Shown: positions 63,771-64,000 of the stretch, piece after piece
How positions within the stretch are numbered: the stretch's first letter is position 1
Layout: each line of letters begins with the position of its first letter
Assembly (NCBI RefSeq): GCF_016679925.1
Contig: NZ_JAEQBW010000002.1
Coordinates: forward strand, 62,001 to 126,000
Direction of reading: 5' to 3'
Length of the DNA: 64,000 nt
From: Marivirga aurantiaca
GTDB lineage: Bacteria; Bacteroidota; Bacteroidia; Cytophagales; Cyclobacteriaceae
The notes under the pieces: model-generated
Database searches by the model: none
Seen by the model: only the letters and a program-made list of their open reading frames with translations
Told to the model about the DNA's origin: nothing
Translations under genes and position numbers: made by a program

Positions 63771-64000
63771 ATGGCAAGACAAGCTGGGATTATCAAGTTG
63801 AAGGGCAAGGTCGGTGACATGTCCTTTTACAAAACTAGAGATGGCTACCTGGCCCGTGAAAAGGGCGGGGTGGACAAGGAACGGATCCAGAACGATCCGG
63901 CTTTTCAGCGTACCCGCGAAAACGGTGCTGAGTTTGGCCGTGCCGGTGCAGCCGGACGGACTTTGAGAACGGCCTTCAGGCCGCTTCTTCTGCGAACCTC
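63771..64000 (+). CDS. Partial gene of a Bacteroidota-specific hypothetical family
   Basis: The first 76 codons are present and the frame is open at the window edge. The N-terminus is basic and rich in Gly: MARQAGIIKLKGKVGDMSFY, then GYLAREKGGVDKERI and NDPAFQRTRENGAEFGRAG. This strongly conserved opening is, as far as I recall, shared by many proteins of accessory regions in this phylum that have no assigned function. No signal peptide or membrane segment. Base composition is much richer in GC than the core genes here, as in the helical gene at 53871-54569, suggesting a common foreign source. Confidence 0.75.
   Translation, partial: MARQAGIIKLKGKVGDMSFYKTRDGYLAREKGGVDKERIQNDPAFQRTRENGAEFGRAGAAGRTLRTAFRPLLLRT

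Overview
The window looks like a chromosomal segment of a marine, probably gliding member of the Bacteroidota, most likely order Cytophagales (Marivirga/Fulvivirga-like; genus is an inference). The reasons are low GC DNA, promoters of the TTG-N19/20-TAnnTTTG type, no strong Shine-Dalgarno sequences, and Bacteroidota-specific families (BT_3928-like DoxX protein, DUF1599, OmpP1/FadL, DUF5777, DUF6588-like, FloA/NfeD). No rRNA gene, complete tRNA gene or CRISPR array was seen.

Layout. 0-6.3 kb: a GIY-YIG nuclease gene between REP-like palindromes, an enoyl-CoA hydratase, several families of dispersed hairpin repeats, sucD and a fructosamine-kinase-like gene. 6.3-11.6 kb: a Na+/alanine symporter with an extra-long loop, a secreted retropepsin-like protein with a degenerate active site, DUF2141, a lipoprotein and kbl. 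12-23.4 kb: a complete chemotaxis cluster (cheY-cheA-cheW-mcp-cheR-cheB) bracketed by two paralogous PAS histidine kinases and interrupted upstream by a 958-bp IS1595-type element. 23.5-51.6 kb: mainly core genes: outer-membrane proteins, a glycosyltransferase, PhzF, floA-nfeD-proS, the aroK/BT_3928/DUF1599 block divergent from folP-cdaA (c-di-AMP synthase), typA, a cytochrome c cluster, a large lipoprotein of four DUF7282-like repeats plus a cupredoxin domain, and a dabA-dabB-sulP inorganic-carbon uptake operon.

51.6-64 kb is accessory DNA. From 51.6 to 57.76 kb all genes lie on the minus strand and are separated by attC-like palindromes with stop codons embedded in GTTATGC/GCATAAC cores, so this looks like an integron-type cassette cluster without an integrase in view. 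Its cargo includes a HepT-MntA toxin-antitoxin pair and a two-gene unit of a Ser/Thr kinase fused to a barrel-like domain with a CxCxxC motif, followed by a PD-(D/E)XK nuclease-like protein. That unit is the best candidate here for an undescribed defence system. In the same region a GC-rich gene is followed by eleven CCCGG cores spaced almost exactly 21 bp apart.

The right end holds a MATE transporter, a compact locus with its own promoter and terminator that encodes two overlapping mini-ORFs (the second a 29-residue hydrophobic peptide, type I toxin-like), a NucS-like PD-(D/E)XK protein divergent from an unknown His-rich protein, three tRNA-3'-end-like fragments each next to a terminator, and the start of a GC-rich Bacteroidota-specific gene that runs off the window.
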